This document shows, one piece after another, positions 48,261 through 58,766 of a DNA stretch of 64,000 nucleotides. The notes beneath the pieces were generated by a model. It searched no databases and was not told where the DNA came from. It saw only the letters and a list, made by a program, of their open reading frames with translations. Both the position numbers and the translations under genes were made by a program. This DNA comes from Stenotrophomonas sp. 364 (GTDB lineage: Bacteria > Pseudomonadota > Gammaproteobacteria > Xanthomonadales > Xanthomonadaceae): positions 4,281,001 to 4,345,000 of the forward strand of contig NZ_CP047135.1 of assembly GCF_009832905.1 (NCBI RefSeq), given 5' to 3'. How positions within the stretch are numbered: position 1 is the first letter of the stretch; each line of letters begins with the position of its first letter.

Positions 48261-50357
48261 TCAGCTGGACAGGTGCTCGATCGCCGCCACGCTGCCCAGG
48301 CGGTCGCCCAGGCGCTTGAGCAGCGCCAGGCGGTTGCCACGCAGCGCCGGGTCTTCGGCATTGACCATCACCGCATCGAAGAACGCGTCCACCTGCGGGC
48401 GCAGGCGCGCCAGGCGGTTCAGCACGCTCACGTAGTCCTTGTGGTGCAGGCTGGCGTTGCTGTCGTCGATGGCCGCTTCCACCGCCTCGGCCAGTTCACT
48501 CTCGGCCGGTTCGGCCAGCAGCGCCGGGTCGACCATGCCGGGAATGTCACCCTCGGCCTTGCGCAGGATGTTGCGGATGCGCTTGTTGGCTGCGGCCAGC
48601 GCATCGGCTTCGGGCAGCGCCGCGAAGATGCCGATGGCGTCGATGCGGCGGTCCAGGTCATACAGCGACGCCGGCTTCAGCTCGGCCACCGCGTTGAAGT
48701 GCGTGGCCGGCACGCCCTTGTCGGCGTAGTAGCCGCGCAGGCGGTCCAGAATGAAGTCGTACAGCTCCTGCGGCAGCGCCTCGGTCTTGCGCTCGGCACT
48801 GGGCTGCACGGCGGCCGGCAGGCCGGCCAGGGCGCTGTCCACCAGCGCGCGCAGGTCCAGGTCGAACCCCGATTCGATGATCGTACGGGCCAGGCCCAGT
48901 GCATTGCGGCGCAGCGCGAACGGGTCCTTGTTGCCGGTCGGCTTCAGGCCTGCGGCGAAGCCACCGGCCAGCGTATCCAGCCGCTCGGCGATGGCCAGCA
49001 CCTTGCCCAGCGCCGACAGCGCGATGTCATCGCCGCCAAAGCGGGGCTGGTAAGCCTCGTCGATGGCCAGCGCAACCTCGGGCGACTCGCCGCCGGTCAG
49101 CGCGTAGTGCCGGCCGGCGATGCCCTGCAGCTCCGGGAATTCGTTGACCATGCGCGACTGCAGGTCGTTCTTGGCCAGCAGCGCGGCGCGCTTGGCCAGC
49201 ACCGGATCGGCGCCTACCTGCGGGGCGATCACCCCGGCCAGCGCCACCACCCGGCCCACCTTGTCGGCCACGCTGCCCAGCTTGGCCTGGTAGGTCACGG
49301 TCGTCAGGCCGTCGCCCATCGACTCCAGGCCCTGCTTGAGGTCCTCGTCGAAGAAGAACTTGGCGTCGGAGAAGCGCGGGCGGATCACCCGCTCGTAGCC
49401 CTTGGCGACCTCGTTCACGTCCTTCGATTCGATGTTGGCGATGCCGATGAATTTCTCGGTCAGCTTGCCGCCGGCATCGAGCACCGGGAAGAACTTCTGG
49501 TTGATCTCCATCGTCTCGATCAGCGCTTCCTGCGGCACCGCCAGGAATTCGCGCTCGAAACTGCACAGCACCGGTGCCGGCCATTCCACCAGGTTGACCA
49601 CCTGGTCCAGGTTGTCATCGGTGATCCGCGCCTGGCCACCGGCCTTGGCCGCGGCGGCGTTGACCTGTTCGACGATGCGCGCACGGCGCACGTCGGCGTC
49701 CACCAGCACGAAGGCGGCCTGCAGCGAGCTGATGTAGTCCTCCGGCGAGGACAACCACACGGTCTTGTCGTGCATGAAGCGATGACCGCGGCTCATGCGG
49801 TCGGCCTTCAGGCCCAGCACCTCGGCCTCGATGATCTCGGTGCCGTGCAGCAGCACCAGCCAATGCACCGGGCGGGCGAACCCGTAGGCGTGGCTGCCCC
49901 AGCGCATCGGCTTGGGGATCGGCATCGCCGCGATCGCCTCGCGCAGGATCTCCGGCAGCAGCGCGGCGGTGCGCGCGCCCGGGGTGGTGGAACGGTGCAC
50001 GAAGCGCTCGCCCTTGGCGTCGCTGGTGCGTTCCAGCGCGCTCCAGTCGATCCCGGCCTTGGCCGCGAAGCCCTGCAGCGCCTTGGTCGGCTGGCCCTGG
50101 GCATCCAGCGCGATGTTCAGGTACGGGCCCAGCACTTCGCTATGCTGTTCGGGCTGCTCCACGGCCACGCCGGGCAGCAGCACGGCCAGCCGGCGCGGGG
50201 TCGACAACGGCTTGGCATCGCCGCGTTCGACGGCCACGCCCCGCTTGGCCAGGCCATCGACCACGCCATCGAAGAACGCCTGGGCCAGGCCCGGCAGCGC
50301 CTTCACCGGCAGTTCTTCGGTGCCCAGTTCAATCAACAGCGGCTGCATCGTGCTCAT
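48261..50357 (-). CDS. glyS: Glycine--tRNA ligase beta subunit
   Basis: A 698-residue subunit of the bacterial alpha2-beta2 glycyl-tRNA synthetase. It binds tRNA and carries an HD-like domain and an anticodon domain. [16 protein letters not shown] is the diagnostic N-terminus, [12 protein letters not shown] and [20 protein letters not shown] further blocks. The length is typical (about 689). ATG 50357 overlaps the glyQ stop by four bases, so synthesis of both subunits is coupled. Confidence 0.97.
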   Translation of the reverse strand: MSTMQPLLIELGTEELPVKALPGLAQAFFDGVVDGLAKRGVAVERGDAKPLSTPRRLAVLLPGVAVEQPEQHSEVLGPYLNIALDAQGQPTKALQGFAAKAGIDWSALERTSDAKGERFVHRSTTPGARTAALLPEILREAIAAMPIPKPMRWGSHAYGFARPVHWLVLLHGTEIIEAEVLGLKADRMSRGHRFMHDKTVWLSSPEDYISSLQAAFVLVDADVRRARIVEQVNAAAAKAGGQARITDDNLDQVVNLVEWPAPVLCSFEREFLAVPQEALIETMEINQKFFPVLDAGGKLTEKFIGIANIESKDVNEVAKGYERVIRPRFSDAKFFFDEDLKQGLESMGDGLTTVTYQAKLGSVADKVGRVVALAGVIAPQVGADPVLAKRAALLAKNDLQSRMVNEFPELQGIAGRHYALTGGESPEVALAIDEAYQPRFGGDDIALSALGKVLAIAERLDTLAGGFAAGLKPTGNKDPFALRRNALGLARTIIESGFDLDLRALVDSALAGLPAAVQPSAERKTEALPQELYDFILDRLRGYYADKGVPATHFNAVAELKPASLYDLDRRIDAIGIFAALPEADALAAANKRIRNILRKAEGDIPGMVDPALLAEPAESELAEAVEAAIDDSNASLHHKDYVSVLNRLARLRPQVDAFFDAVMVNAEDPALRGNRLALLKRLGDRLGSVAAIEHLSS

Positions 50358-51265
50358 GCCTGCACCTCCTTGGCGGCGACGGCTTCGAGGCGCTTGGCCT
50401 CGTACAGCTTGGCCACCGCCTGGGCCAGCGCGCGCACGCGCAGGATGTAGCGCTGGCGCTCGGTCACGCTGATCGCACGGCGCGCGTCCAGCAGGTTGAA
50501 GGCGTGGCTGGCCTTGCACACCTGCTCGTACGCCGGCAGCGGCAGGCCCACATCGACCAGCTTCTGGGCTTCCTTTTCGCAGGCGTCGAAGCGGTGGAAC
50601 ATTTCCTCCACGTCGGCGTATTCGAAGTTGTAGGTGCTCTGCTCGATCTCGTTCTGCAGGTACACATCGCCGTAGGTCACCGGCGTGCCGTCCGGCCCGT
50701 AGGTCCACACCAGGTCATAGACGTTGTCGCAGTTCTGCAGGTACATGCACAGGCGTTCAAGACCGTAGGTGATCTCGCCCAGCACCGGCTTGCACTCCAG
50801 GCCACCGGCCTGCTGGAAATAGGTGAACTGGGTGACTTCCATCCCGTTCAACCACACTTCCCAGCCCAGGCCCCAGGCGCCCAGCGTCGGCGATTCCCAG
50901 TTGTCCTCGACAAAGCGCAGGTCATGCACCAGCGGGTCGATGCCCAGCGCCTTGAGCGAATCCAGGTACAGCTGCTGGATGTTGTCCGGGCTCGGCTTCA
51001 TCGCCACCTGGTACTGGTAATACCGCTGCAGGCGGTTCGGGTTCTCGCCGTAGCGGCCGTCGGTGGGACGGCGCGAGGGCTGCACGTACGCGGCATTCCA
51101 GCTTTCCGGACCGATCGAGCGCAGGAACGTGGCCGGGTGGAAGGTGCCCGCACCGACCTCCAGGTCGAGCGGCTGGATCAGCACGCAGCCCTGCTGCGCC
51201 CAATACTGGTTGAGGGTCTGGATCAGGCCCTGGAAAGTGATGGGAACGTTCGTGGTGACGGACAT
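50354..51265 (-). CDS. glyQ: Glycine--tRNA ligase alpha subunit
   Basis: A 303-residue class II synthetase catalytic subunit. [20 protein letters not shown], then [37 protein letters not shown] and [15 protein letters not shown] carry the class II motifs and ATP/glycine residues. The length is exactly that of the family. It is the first gene of glyQ-glyS, divergent from the GspE-like ATPase with 116 bases between them. Confidence 0.98.
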   Translation of the reverse strand: MSVTTNVPITFQGLIQTLNQYWAQQGCVLIQPLDLEVGAGTFHPATFLRSIGPESWNAAYVQPSRRPTDGRYGENPNRLQRYYQYQVAMKPSPDNIQQLYLDSLKALGIDPLVHDLRFVEDNWESPTLGAWGLGWEVWLNGMEVTQFTYFQQAGGLECKPVLGEITYGLERLCMYLQNCDNVYDLVWTYGPDGTPVTYGDVYLQNEIEQSTYNFEYADVEEMFHRFDACEKEAQKLVDVGLPLPAYEQVCKASHAFNLLDARRAISVTERQRYILRVRALAQAVAKLYEAKRLEAVAAKEVQA

Positions 51266-51381
51266 GCGGCGGATTCTTGCCTGCAGGAGGGGTGCGCTAG
51301 TATAGCCAGCGACCGCGTTGCCGCCTTCCGGACGGCCCACCCCATTACCGCGCGCCTGGCGCGCTTCGAGGACTTTGGCGG

Positions 51382-53232
51382 ATGGATCAGCGCCCCCCGG
51401 TACCTTTCGCCCACGCCGCAGGCCCCGGGCCCGCCGCGCCGGTGCCGTTGCCGCCGGGCCGGCTCAGCTTCGACCAGGTGGCTGCCGCGCTGGTGGCCGA
51501 TGGCCTGGTGGCCGCGACCGACCTGGAGCGCATCCGTTTTTCGGCCCAGGGCGCGCGCAACGCCAGTGAAGTGCACCCGCTGGTGCTGCTGGCCAACCTC
51601 AAGCTGGCCGCCGCCGCTGGCGGTGAACTCGGGCTGGAGCGGCTGACCGAATGGCTGGCCACCCGCACCGGCAGCCGCTACCTGCGCATCGACCCGACCC
51701 GCGTGGACGTGGCCTCGGTGACCGCCGTGGTGTCCCATGCCTACGCACGCCGCCACCGCTTCCTGCCGCTGGCGGTGGACAGCGAGCGGCTGCTGGTGGC
51801 CACCAGCGAGCCGCTGGTACAGGAATGGCTGAGCGACCTGCAGCACCTGACCCGGCGCCGCATCGAGCTGGCGATGGTCAACCCGCTCGACCTGCACCGC
51901 TACACCATGGAATTCTTCGGGGTCACCCGCTCGGTGCGTGGCGCGCGCGGCGACGTGCGCGGCGAAACCAACGGCACCCTGCCCAGCTTCGAGCAGCTGG
52001 TGGAACTGGGCCGCGCCGGCGACGTCAACGCCGACGACCAGCACATCGTGCACATCGTCGACTGGCTGCTGCAGTACGCCTACGAACAACGCGCCTCGGA
52101 CATCCACCTGGAGCCACGCCGCGACATGGGCCGCATGCGCTTCCGCATCGACGGAGTGCTGCACAAGGTGTTTGAAGTGCCGCCGGCGGTGATGACCGCC
52201 GTGGTCAGCCGCATCAAGGTGCTCGGGCGCATGGACCTGGCCGAGCGCCGGCGCCCGCAGGACGGCCGCATCAAGACCCGCTCGCCGGGCGGCCGCGAGG
52301 TCGAAATGCGCCTGTCCACCATGCCCACCGCGTTCGGCGAGAAGTGCGTGATGCGCATCTTCGACCCGGATGCCGCGTTCAAGAGCATCGACCAGCTCGG
52401 CTTCAGCCCGCAGGAAGCGGCCGGCTGGACCGCCCTGGTCGAGCGTCCGCACGGCATCGTGCTGGTCACCGGCCCCACCGGCTCGGGCAAGACCACCACC
52501 CTGTATTCCACGCTCAAGCGGCTGGCCACCCCGGACGTCAACGTGTGCACGGTGGAAGACCCGATCGAGATGATCGCGCCGGAATTCAACCAGATGCAGG
52601 TGCAGACCAACATCGACCTGGATTTCGCCAGCGGCGTGCGCACCCTGCTGCGGCAGGACCCGGACATCATCATGATCGGCGAAATCCGCGACCTGGAAAC
52701 GGCGCAGATGGCGGTGCAGGCCTCGCTCACGGGTCACCTGGTGCTCTCCACCCTGCACACCAACGACGCGCCCTCGGCGATCACCCGCCTGCTCGACCTG
52801 GGCGTGCCGCACTACCTGCTGGCCTCCACCCTCAACGGCATCCTGGCCCAGCGCCTGGTGCGTACCCTGTGTCCCAACTGCAAGGTGCCGCGCCCGCTCA
52901 GCGCGGCCCAGTGGGCCGTTCTGGCTGATGCCGATGAAGCATTACCTGAGTCACCCACGCCATATGCACCGGCCGGCTGCATCGACTGCCGGCGCACCGG
53001 TTACCTGGGCCGGGTAGGGCTGTATGAGTTGCTGCCATTGGGTTCGCGCCTGCGCAGCCTGATCCGCGCCGACATGGATCTGGCCGCTTTCAACCGTGCC
53101 GCGCGTGCTGAAGGGCTGCGAACCCTGCGCCGCGCGGGACTTGAAAAGGTGGCCGCAGGGCTGACTACAATCGAGGAAGTCCTGTCAGTGCTGCCGCCCC
53201 CGGATGAATTCCGCCCCGTTCCTGATTCTTGA
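51382..53232 (+). CDS. GspE/PilB-type secretion or pilus ATPase
   Basis: A 616-residue hexameric AAA-like motor of type II secretion or type IV pilus assembly. The N1 domain (GspE-N-like) covers residues 30-180. Walker A is [10 protein letters not shown] (364-373), the Asp box [11 protein letters not shown], Walker [13 protein letters not shown] and the His box [15 protein letters not shown] zinc-binding Cys pair set appears as CPNC and [19 protein letters not shown]. No other gsp or pil genes are adjacent, so its machine is encoded elsewhere or it is an orphan paralogue. Its end overlaps the next gene by 29 bases. Confidence 0.88.
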   Translation: MDQRPPVPFAHAAGPGPAAPVPLPPGRLSFDQVAAALVADGLVAATDLERIRFSAQGARNASEVHPLVLLANLKLAAAAGGELGLERLTEWLATRTGSRYLRIDPTRVDVASVTAVVSHAYARRHRFLPLAVDSERLLVATSEPLVQEWLSDLQHLTRRRIELAMVNPLDLHRYTMEFFGVTRSVRGARGDVRGETNGTLPSFEQLVELGRAGDVNADDQHIVHIVDWLLQYAYEQRASDIHLEPRRDMGRMRFRIDGVLHKVFEVPPAVMTAVVSRIKVLGRMDLAERRRPQDGRIKTRSPGGREVEMRLSTMPTAFGEKCVMRIFDPDAAFKSIDQLGFSPQEAAGWTALVERPHGIVLVTGPTGSGKTTTLYSTLKRLATPDVNVCTVEDPIEMIAPEFNQMQVQTNIDLDFASGVRTLLRQDPDIIMIGEIRDLETAQMAVQASLTGHLVLSTLHTNDAPSAITRLLDLGVPHYLLASTLNGILAQRLVRTLCPNCKVPRPLSAAQWAVLADADEALPESPTPYAPAGCIDCRRTGYLGRVGLYELLPLGSRLRSLIRADMDLAAFNRAARAEGLRTLRRAGLEKVAAGLTTIEEVLSVLPPPDEFRPVPDS

Positions 53233-53923
53233 AACCGGCCAACCCGTCGCCTCGCTGCGTCGGTACGGGCGTTTTCCGCATTGGATCCGCGTCGCCGCCG
53301 GGCTGGATGCCGACGAAACGGTGGTGGTGGACGTCGAACATGGCGGCGCCCTGCCCGACCACCGCCACTTCGCCGGGGTGATCGTCACCGGCTCGGCCGC
53401 CTACGTCACCGATCGTGCCGACTGGAGCGAGCGCAGCGCGCAGTGGCTGCGCGGCGCGGTCCACGACGACCGCCCGGTGTTTGGCATCTGCTACGGCCAC
53501 CAGCTGCTGGCGCATGCCCTGGGCGGCGAGGTGGCGTACAACCCGGCTGGCCGCGAGTCCGGCACCATCGAGCTGGCCCTGGACCCGTCGGCCAGCAGCG
53601 ACCCGCTGTTCGCCGGCCTGCCCGAGCGCTTCCCGGCCCACGCCACCCACATGCAGACGGTACTGCGCGCACCGGAGGGCGCGTCGATCCTGGCGCGCTC
53701 GGCGCAGGACAACTGCCACGCCTTCCGTTTCGGCCGCCAGGCCTGGGGCGTGCAGTTCCACCCGGAGTTCGCCACCCACCACATGCGCGGCTACGTACGC
53801 GCCCGCGCCGAGTGCATCCGCAGCCACGGCGGCTGCGCCCGCAGCGTGGCGCGCGGGGTCAGCGCGGCCCCATTGGCGCGGCAGCTGCTGCGCCGTTTCG
53901 TGCGCCAGGCCCGCAACGCCTGA
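53204..53923 (+). CDS. Class I glutamine amidotransferase (GuaA-like)
   Basis: A 239-residue GATase1 protein. FGICYGHQLLAHALGG gives the nucleophile Cys96, and WGVQFHPEFAT the His-Glu of the triad. HATHMQTVL is a further block of the GuaA-type. It is a stand-alone glutaminase domain like the YfeJ/YLR126C group, whose acceptors are mostly unknown. The start ATG 53204 lies inside the upstream ATPase gene, so the two are probably translated from one mRNA. The ATPase and the GATase have no known common task. Confidence 0.85.
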   Translation: MNSAPFLILETGQPVASLRRYGRFPHWIRVAAGLDADETVVVDVEHGGALPDHRHFAGVIVTGSAAYVTDRADWSERSAQWLRGAVHDDRPVFGICYGHQLLAHALGGEVAYNPAGRESGTIELALDPSASSDPLFAGLPERFPAHATHMQTVLRAPEGASILARSAQDNCHAFRFGRQAWGVQFHPEFATHHMRGYVRARAECIRSHGGCARSVARGVSAAPLARQLLRRFVRQARNA

Positions 53924-54053
53924 GCCGCCTTCCGGGCACTGCGACGCAGCGTCCCGGCGGTGGGGCCCGGCCTTCAGGTGGCGCGTCCGGAAAACAGGGA
54001 TAATCGAACGGATTCGGGGCGGCTGCGCCCCTCCCCCCTGCTTCCGGAATGGT

Positions 54054-54956
54054 ATGAGCGAGATTCGCAAGCTGCCCGCATCGGCCGGCGCCCAATGGCT
54101 GCTGGACGCGTTTTCCCTGTATGCCCGCGCACCGATGCAACTGGCCGTGATCGGCGTGGTGTGGATGCTGACCACCTCGCTGATCCTGCTGCTGGCCCAG
54201 CTGCTGCCGGGCTGGTTGGGGCTGATGGTGCAGTTGTTGTCGCTGGCGGTGGGCCCGCTGATGTTCGGCGGCATGTTGTGGGCCGTAAGCGAGATCGACC
54301 AGGGCCGTCCCGGCCTGCCGACCCACCTGCTGCAGCCCATCCGCGACCGTCGCGTCACCCACCTGCTGGTGCCGCTGGCGATCCAGCTGATTGCCATCGT
54401 CGCCCTGGGCACGCTGCTGTTTGCGTTGATCGGCAGCGAGGGCTTCAGCGCCTTCAACGACCTGTTGCACCGCGCGCAGGAACTGCAGCAGTCCGGCAAG
54501 CAGCTCAGCAACGAAGAGACCCTGGCGTTGATGGCCAACGTGCCGGTCAAGCGCATCATGCTGTGGATCCTGATCGCCTTCGCCACCTTCGTGGCGCTGA
54601 GCATGGCCATGTTCGCGCAGCCGGCGCTGGTGGTGTTCGACCGCCAGAGTGGCATGCATGCGCTGCGCATGAGCCTGCAGGGCTGCATCGAAAACTTCCC
54701 GGCCATGGCCGTGTTCATGGTGCTGGGCCTGATCGCGGCGATGTGCATCTACTTCCTGGTGTTCGTGCTGATGCAGGTGGCGCTGCTGCTCGGCGGCATG
54801 GGAGCGGCCGCCTTCGTCATGCAGCTGTCGATGACCACCGTGATCATGCCGCTGTACGTCGGCGCGGTATACGCCGCCTGGAAGCAGATGTTCGCGCACC
54901 GCGGTCGCACGCCGCCGCCGGTGCCGGGCGGCCCCGGCAATGTGTTCGCCGCCTGA
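54054..54956 (+). CDS. BPSS1780-family membrane protein
   Basis: A 300-residue inner-membrane protein with about six helices. The start LPASAGAQWLLDAFSLYARA is the family's N-terminus, followed by VWMLTTSLILLLAQLLPGWL and LLSLAVGPLMFGGMLWAV, and the C-terminal helices LIAAMCIYFLVFVLM and AVYAAWKQMF. The tail is Pro/Gly-rich. Its function is unknown; BPSS1780 proteins are widespread in Beta- and Gammaproteobacteria. It has its own terminator. Confidence 0.85.
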   Translation: MSEIRKLPASAGAQWLLDAFSLYARAPMQLAVIGVVWMLTTSLILLLAQLLPGWLGLMVQLLSLAVGPLMFGGMLWAVSEIDQGRPGLPTHLLQPIRDRRVTHLLVPLAIQLIAIVALGTLLFALIGSEGFSAFNDLLHRAQELQQSGKQLSNEETLALMANVPVKRIMLWILIAFATFVALSMAMFAQPALVVFDRQSGMHALRMSLQGCIENFPAMAVFMVLGLIAAMCIYFLVFVLMQVALLLGGMGAAAFVMQLSMTTVIMPLYVGAVYAAWKQMFAHRGRTPPPVPGGPGNVFAA

Positions 54957-54963
54957 TCGACCA

Positions 54964-54994
54964 CAAAAAACCCCGGCAAATGCCGGGGTTTTTG
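54964..54994 (+). terminator. Rho-independent terminator
   Basis: A-run, CCCCGGCA-AA-TGCCGGGG and T-run at 54964-54994. It stops transcription of the BPSS1780 gene and, in reverse, could end tatC transcripts. Confidence 0.88.
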
Positions 54995-55032
54995 TTCACG
55001 ACACCCACCACCGCGCCGCGTGCGGGGCGTTG

Positions 55033-55055
55033 GTAGAGCCGACCGTTGGTCGGCT
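55033..55055 (+). repeat. SMAG/REP palindrome
   Basis: GTAGAGCCGACCGTTGGTCG then GCT, the most common variant in the window, between a terminator and the tatC stop. Confidence 0.9.
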
Positions 55056-55110
55056 GCCGTTGCCCGGCTAACCGTGCGTCGGCGAACCACCGGCCGACTA
55101 CCGCGTCCGA

Positions 55111-55857
55111 TTACCCCGCCGGCTTCACCACCGACGAGGGCACCAGCCACCGCGCCGCGTGAATGCCCAGCTCGTACAGCACGCACATCGGGATGGCCAG
55201 CAGCAGCTGCGACACCACGTCCGGCGGCGTCAGCACCGCGGCCACCACGAAGATGCCCACCACCGCATAGCCGCGGCTTTCCTTGAACTGCTGCGGCGAC
55301 ACCCAACCCAGCAGCACCAGGATCACCATCGCCACCGGCAGCTCGAAACTGGTGCCGAAGGCGAAGAAGATCGCCAGCACGAAATCCAGATAGGCATTGG
55401 CATCCGGGGTAATCGCAATCACTTCGGGGCGGAAGGTGGTCAGGAAGTGGAAGACCGCCGGCAGCACCAGGAAGTAGGCGAACGCGCAGCCCAGGTAGAA
55501 CAGCAGCACCGAAGATGCCAGCAGCGGCACCGCCAGGCGCTTTTCGCGCGCATACAGACCGGGCGCCACGAACGACCACAGCTGGTACAGCAGCCACGGC
55601 ACGGCCACGAACAGGGCCACGAAGAAAGTCAGCTTCAACGGCGCGAAGAAGGCGCCGGCCGGGTTGGTCGCGATCATCGTCTGCCCGTTGGGCAGCTGCG
55701 AGATCAGCGGCTCGGCCAGCCACGTGTAGATCTTGCGCGAGAACGGCAGCAGCACCAGCAGTACCGCGAGCAGGCCGACGATCGCGCGGACCAGGCGCGC
55801 ACGCAGCTCGATCAGGTGTTCCACCAGCGAGCTTTCCGGGTACTCGTGTTCGCTCAT
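55111..55857 (-). CDS. tatC: Sec-independent translocase TatC
   Basis: A 248-residue inner-membrane protein with six helices, the receptor core of the twin-arginine pathway for folded proteins. SLVEHLIELRARLVRAIVGL is the conserved N-terminal cytosolic start that binds the RR signal; PAGAFFAPLKLTFFVALFVA and FVAPGLYAREKRL follow. It is last in tatABC and overlaps tatB by four bases. Confidence 0.97.
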   Translation of the reverse strand: MSEHEYPESSLVEHLIELRARLVRAIVGLLAVLLVLLPFSRKIYTWLAEPLISQLPNGQTMIATNPAGAFFAPLKLTFFVALFVAVPWLLYQLWSFVAPGLYAREKRLAVPLLASSVLLFYLGCAFAYFLVLPAVFHFLTTFRPEVIAITPDANAYLDFVLAIFFAFGTSFELPVAMVILVLLGWVSPQQFKESRGYAVVGIFVVAAVLTPPDVVSQLLLAIPMCVLYELGIHAARWLVPSSVVKPAG

Positions 55858-56408
55858 CGCGGTGCCTGCTCGTCGCGCGGCGGCGGCGCGTCCTGTGCGG
55901 TGTCGGGGTGGGGCGCGCCAACCGGCGCCGGTTCCACCGTATGGGCCGCACGCGGCGCAGTGCCATCGATGCCGGGCGGGGCCATCGCGTCACGCACCGG
56001 CTCGGCCACCTCGATGGGATCGTCCGCCACCACGTGCTGGGCAACGCTCGCCGGGGAGCCGGGCGCGGGGCCGGTCATCACCGGTTCGTCCGCCGCGGCG
56101 GCCACGTCATCGCCACGTCGGGCCACGTCCTGGCGCATCAGCTCGGCTTCGCGGCGCACCGCTTCACCGCTGGCGCGCAACTGCGCCTCGGTGTCCTGCA
56201 CCGATGCCTGCACGTCGCGGAACTGCCGCTTGATCTCATCGGCGTGCAGTTCCCGCTCCAGTTCCTGCTTCACCGAATCCCACTGGGTGCGTGCACGCCG
56301 CACCCACAGCCCGGCAAAGCGCGCGGCCTTGGGCAGGCGCTCGGGACCGAGCACGACCAGGGCCACGACCGCGATGACCAGCAGTTCACTGAAACCGATA
56401 TCGAACAC
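55854..56408 (-). CDS. tatB: Sec-independent translocase TatB
   Basis: A 184-residue protein with the TatB start MFDIGFSELLVIAVVALVVL then GPERLPKAAR, with the Gly-Pro hinge between membrane helix and amphipathic helix. The rest is a soluble, acidic, Ala/Asp-rich tail. It forms the substrate receptor with TatC. Its start follows the tatA stop by 15 bases. Confidence 0.95.
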   Translation of the reverse strand: MFDIGFSELLVIAVVALVVLGPERLPKAARFAGLWVRRARTQWDSVKQELERELHADEIKRQFRDVQASVQDTEAQLRASGEAVRREAELMRQDVARRGDDVAAAADEPVMTGPAPGSPASVAQHVVADDPIEVAEPVRDAMAPPGIDGTAPRAAHTVEPAPVGAPHPDTAQDAPPPRDEQAPR

Positions 56409-56423
56409 GCCCGCCGGTCCCGA

Positions 56424-56651
56424 TCAGCGCGGGTCGCGATCGTGCTCGGTCTGCGACGTGGTCGTCGAGTCCTGCGGGCGCGAGGCGTCGTTGAGCTGCG
56501 CCTTCGGCTTGTCCTCGTCGTGCATGCCCTTCTTGAATTCCTTGACGGCGCTGCCAAGGTCCTTGGCGCCGCTGGTCAGCTTCTTGGTGCCGAACACCAG
56601 CAGAACGATGACCAGCACGACCAACCAATGCCAGATGCTGAAACTGCCCAT
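56424..56651 (-). CDS. tatA: Sec-independent translocase TatA
   Basis: A 75-residue protein beginning [20 protein letters not shown] then [20 protein letters not shown]. The FGTKKL hinge and amphipathic helix are typical of TatA, which oligomerises into the translocation pore. It is the first gene of tatABC. Confidence 0.97.
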   Translation of the reverse strand: MGSFSIWHWLVVLVIVLLVFGTKKLTSGAKDLGSAVKEFKKGMHDEDKPKAQLNDASRPQDSTTTSQTEHDRDPR

Positions 56652-56726
56652 GAGCCGCTCGCGTTACGTAGTGATCAGACGGTTGAGCATAGCGCACCGG
56701 GTGTTAGCCGGCGCGCGTGACGAAAG

Positions 56727-57617
56727 TCAGTTGCCGTCCAGCGATTCGGTGCGTACTTCACCCTCGCCCACGGACTGGAAGCCCTGCTGGGCGGTGGGCT
56801 GGGCCGGGGTCGGCTGCAGCGGTGCCGTGGTCGCACCGGACGCCGGTGCCTGTTCAGCCATGGGTGCGGCGACCGGAGCGGCCTGGCGCGCGGCCGGGGC
56901 CGGTGCGCTGCCGGCGGTGCCACGCTTTTCGCGGGCGGTGTAGGTGGCTTCTTCCAGGCGGTCGCGGAAGGCGACCACGTCGATCGACGGCGGTTCGCCC
57001 ATGCGGCCCTCGAACACCATGCGCGGCGTGGTGTTGCTGCCGTAGGCGTCCAGGTTGGCGGCATCGTCGATCTGCAGCACCGCGCCGTCCAGCGCAACCC
57101 CGGCAAACAGGCCGCGGGCACGCGACCACGACCAGATCTCGGCCTTCAGCTGGCCATCGGTAGCCGCCGCCGCGTTGCGCCCGACCGGGCCGGCCGCCAC
57201 GCCGGCATCGGCGCCGAGGGTGAACTTGCCGTTGACCAGGTTGTCCAGGCTGCGGTCGTTGCGGAACACCAGCACCACGTCCGAGGACTGCACGCCGGCC
57301 TGGAAGCCGATGCTGCCGCCGGTGAGCTTCACGAAGACAGGGTTGGACCAGCTGCCATCGGCGTTCTTGACCGACATCAGGCCATGTCCGCGGCGCCCGC
57401 CGATGACCAGGCCGGCCTTGATCGTGTCGGGAATGACGACAATCGCGCGGCCTTCGTCCAGCAGCTTGTCGGGGATGCCCTGTTCGGGGATGTTCTGGAT
57501 TTCATTGAGCACACGCACCGCATTGCGGGCGCGCTGGTCTTCCTGTGGTCCGGCCATTGCCTGGGTGGGCAGCAGCAGGCTGGCGGAGATCAGCAGTACA
57601 AGGCTGAGGCGGCGCAT
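56727..57617 (-). CDS. SYLF (Ysc84) domain lipid-binding protein
   Basis: A 296-residue exported protein. The signal peptide is RLSLVLLISASLLLPTQAMA. The SYLF domain covers about residues 30-210: IPDKLLDEGRAIVVIPDTIK, GLVIGGRRGHGLM, FVKLTGGSIGFQAGVQSSDV, and GADAGVAAGPVGR with ARGLFAGVALDGAVL near the end. In eukaryotes it binds phosphoinositides; in bacteria the ligand is presumed to be lipid. A Pro/Ala/Gln-rich disordered tail follows. The start is ATG 57617 at the signal peptide. Confidence 0.92.
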   Translation of the reverse strand: MRRLSLVLLISASLLLPTQAMAGPQEDQRARNAVRVLNEIQNIPEQGIPDKLLDEGRAIVVIPDTIKAGLVIGGRRGHGLMSVKNADGSWSNPVFVKLTGGSIGFQAGVQSSDVVLVFRNDRSLDNLVNGKFTLGADAGVAAGPVGRNAAAATDGQLKAEIWSWSRARGLFAGVALDGAVLQIDDAANLDAYGSNTTPRMVFEGRMGEPPSIDVVAFRDRLEEATYTAREKRGTAGSAPAPAARQAAPVAAPMAEQAPASGATTAPLQPTPAQPTAQQGFQSVGEGEVRTESLDGN

Positions 57618-57656
57618 GGGTGGGCTCCAGAAGTCGATCACACAAGATAGCGGTAG

Positions 57657-57676
57657 GTAGGACCATTGGTCGATAC
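57657..57676 (+). repeat. Degenerate SMAG-like repeat
   Basis: GTAGGACCATTGGTCGATAC has the GTAG head and the ACCATTGGT core of the variants at 36774 and 36876, but its outer arms do not pair well. Confidence 0.45.
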
Positions 57677-57803
57677 GCTTCCCGACGTTAGAAGCCCGGC
57701 GATGAATCGGCAATGAGTGATGCCGTCTATTGATATACCCAGCGCATCACAACGATGGCGCGAATCCATCCCGCCAATCGCCCAGACCTGCGAGAATGGG
57801 CCC

Positions 57804-58766
57804 ATGCTCGACGCACCCGACACCGCCGTGCTGGCGGTCAATCTAGGCACGCCCGAGACGCCAACCGCCCCGGCGGTGCGTCGCTACCTTGCTGAATTCC
57901 TCAGCGATCCGCGCGTGGTCGCGATCCCGGCGATACTGTGGAAACCCTTGCTGTACGGGCTTATCCTGCCCCTGCGCAGCGGTCGCTCGGCCGCCAAGTA
58001 TGCCCAGGTGTGGCTGCCCGACGGCTCCCCGCTGATGGTCTACACGCGCCAGCTGGCGGAGGCCATGCAGGCGTTGATGCCCACCCTGCGGGTACGCCAT
58101 GCGATGCGCTACGGCGCCCCCGCACTGACCGCCGAGTTGGACCGGCTGGCCGACGAAGGCATGCGCCGGATCGTGGTGCTGCCGCTGTATCCGCAGTACT
58201 CCACCACCACCACCGCCTCCATTGAAGACCAGGTGCGCGCGTGGCAGCCGCGCCACCCTGCCGTCACCGTCACCCTTGTGCGCGATTACGCGGTGGACCC
58301 GGACTGGGTGGCGGCCGTGGCCGGCAGCATCCAGCAGGCGTGGCAGCAGCACGGGCGCGGCGAGAAGCTGGTGTTTTCCTTCCACGGCATCCCGCAGCGC
58401 CTGGCCGACGCGGGCGATCCGTACCCGCAGCGCTGCGAAGCGAGCGCGCGCGCCATCGCCGACGCACTGGATCTGCCCGACGACGCCTGGCAGCTGACCT
58501 ACCAGTCGCGCTTTGGCCGCGAGAAGTGGCTGCAGCCCTATGCCGAACCCACCATGTGGGCCATGGCCGAGAGTGGCGTGCGCCGCATCGACGTGGTCTG
58601 CCCCGGGTTCGCCACCGACTGCCTGGAAACCCTGGAGGAAGTGGCGCTGGGCTTCACCGAAACCCTCGCCGCGCGCGGCGCGCAGATGCGCTACATCCCC
58701 TGCCTCAATGCGGCGCCCGAACACGCCCTGGCGTTGTCGCGGCTGAGCATCGCCGCGCTCGCATGA
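57804..58766 (+). CDS. hemH: Ferrochelatase
   Basis: A 320-residue enzyme that inserts Fe(II) into protoporphyrin IX, the last step of heme synthesis. [20 protein letters not shown] is the N-terminal signature; [15 protein letters not shown] and [20 protein letters not shown] follow, with His194 as the metal-site His. [16 protein letters not shown] carries the conserved C-terminal acid. The length equals E. coli HemH (320). ATG 57804 is chosen over the frame's earlier start. Its TGA overlaps the start of the hydrolase gene. Confidence 0.96.
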   Translation: MLDAPDTAVLAVNLGTPETPTAPAVRRYLAEFLSDPRVVAIPAILWKPLLYGLILPLRSGRSAAKYAQVWLPDGSPLMVYTRQLAEAMQALMPTLRVRHAMRYGAPALTAELDRLADEGMRRIVVLPLYPQYSTTTTASIEDQVRAWQPRHPAVTVTLVRDYAVDPDWVAAVAGSIQQAWQQHGRGEKLVFSFHGIPQRLADAGDPYPQRCEASARAIADALDLPDDAWQLTYQSRFGREKWLQPYAEPTMWAMAESGVRRIDVVCPGFATDCLETLEEVALGFTETLAARGAQMRYIPCLNAAPEHALALSRLSIAALA

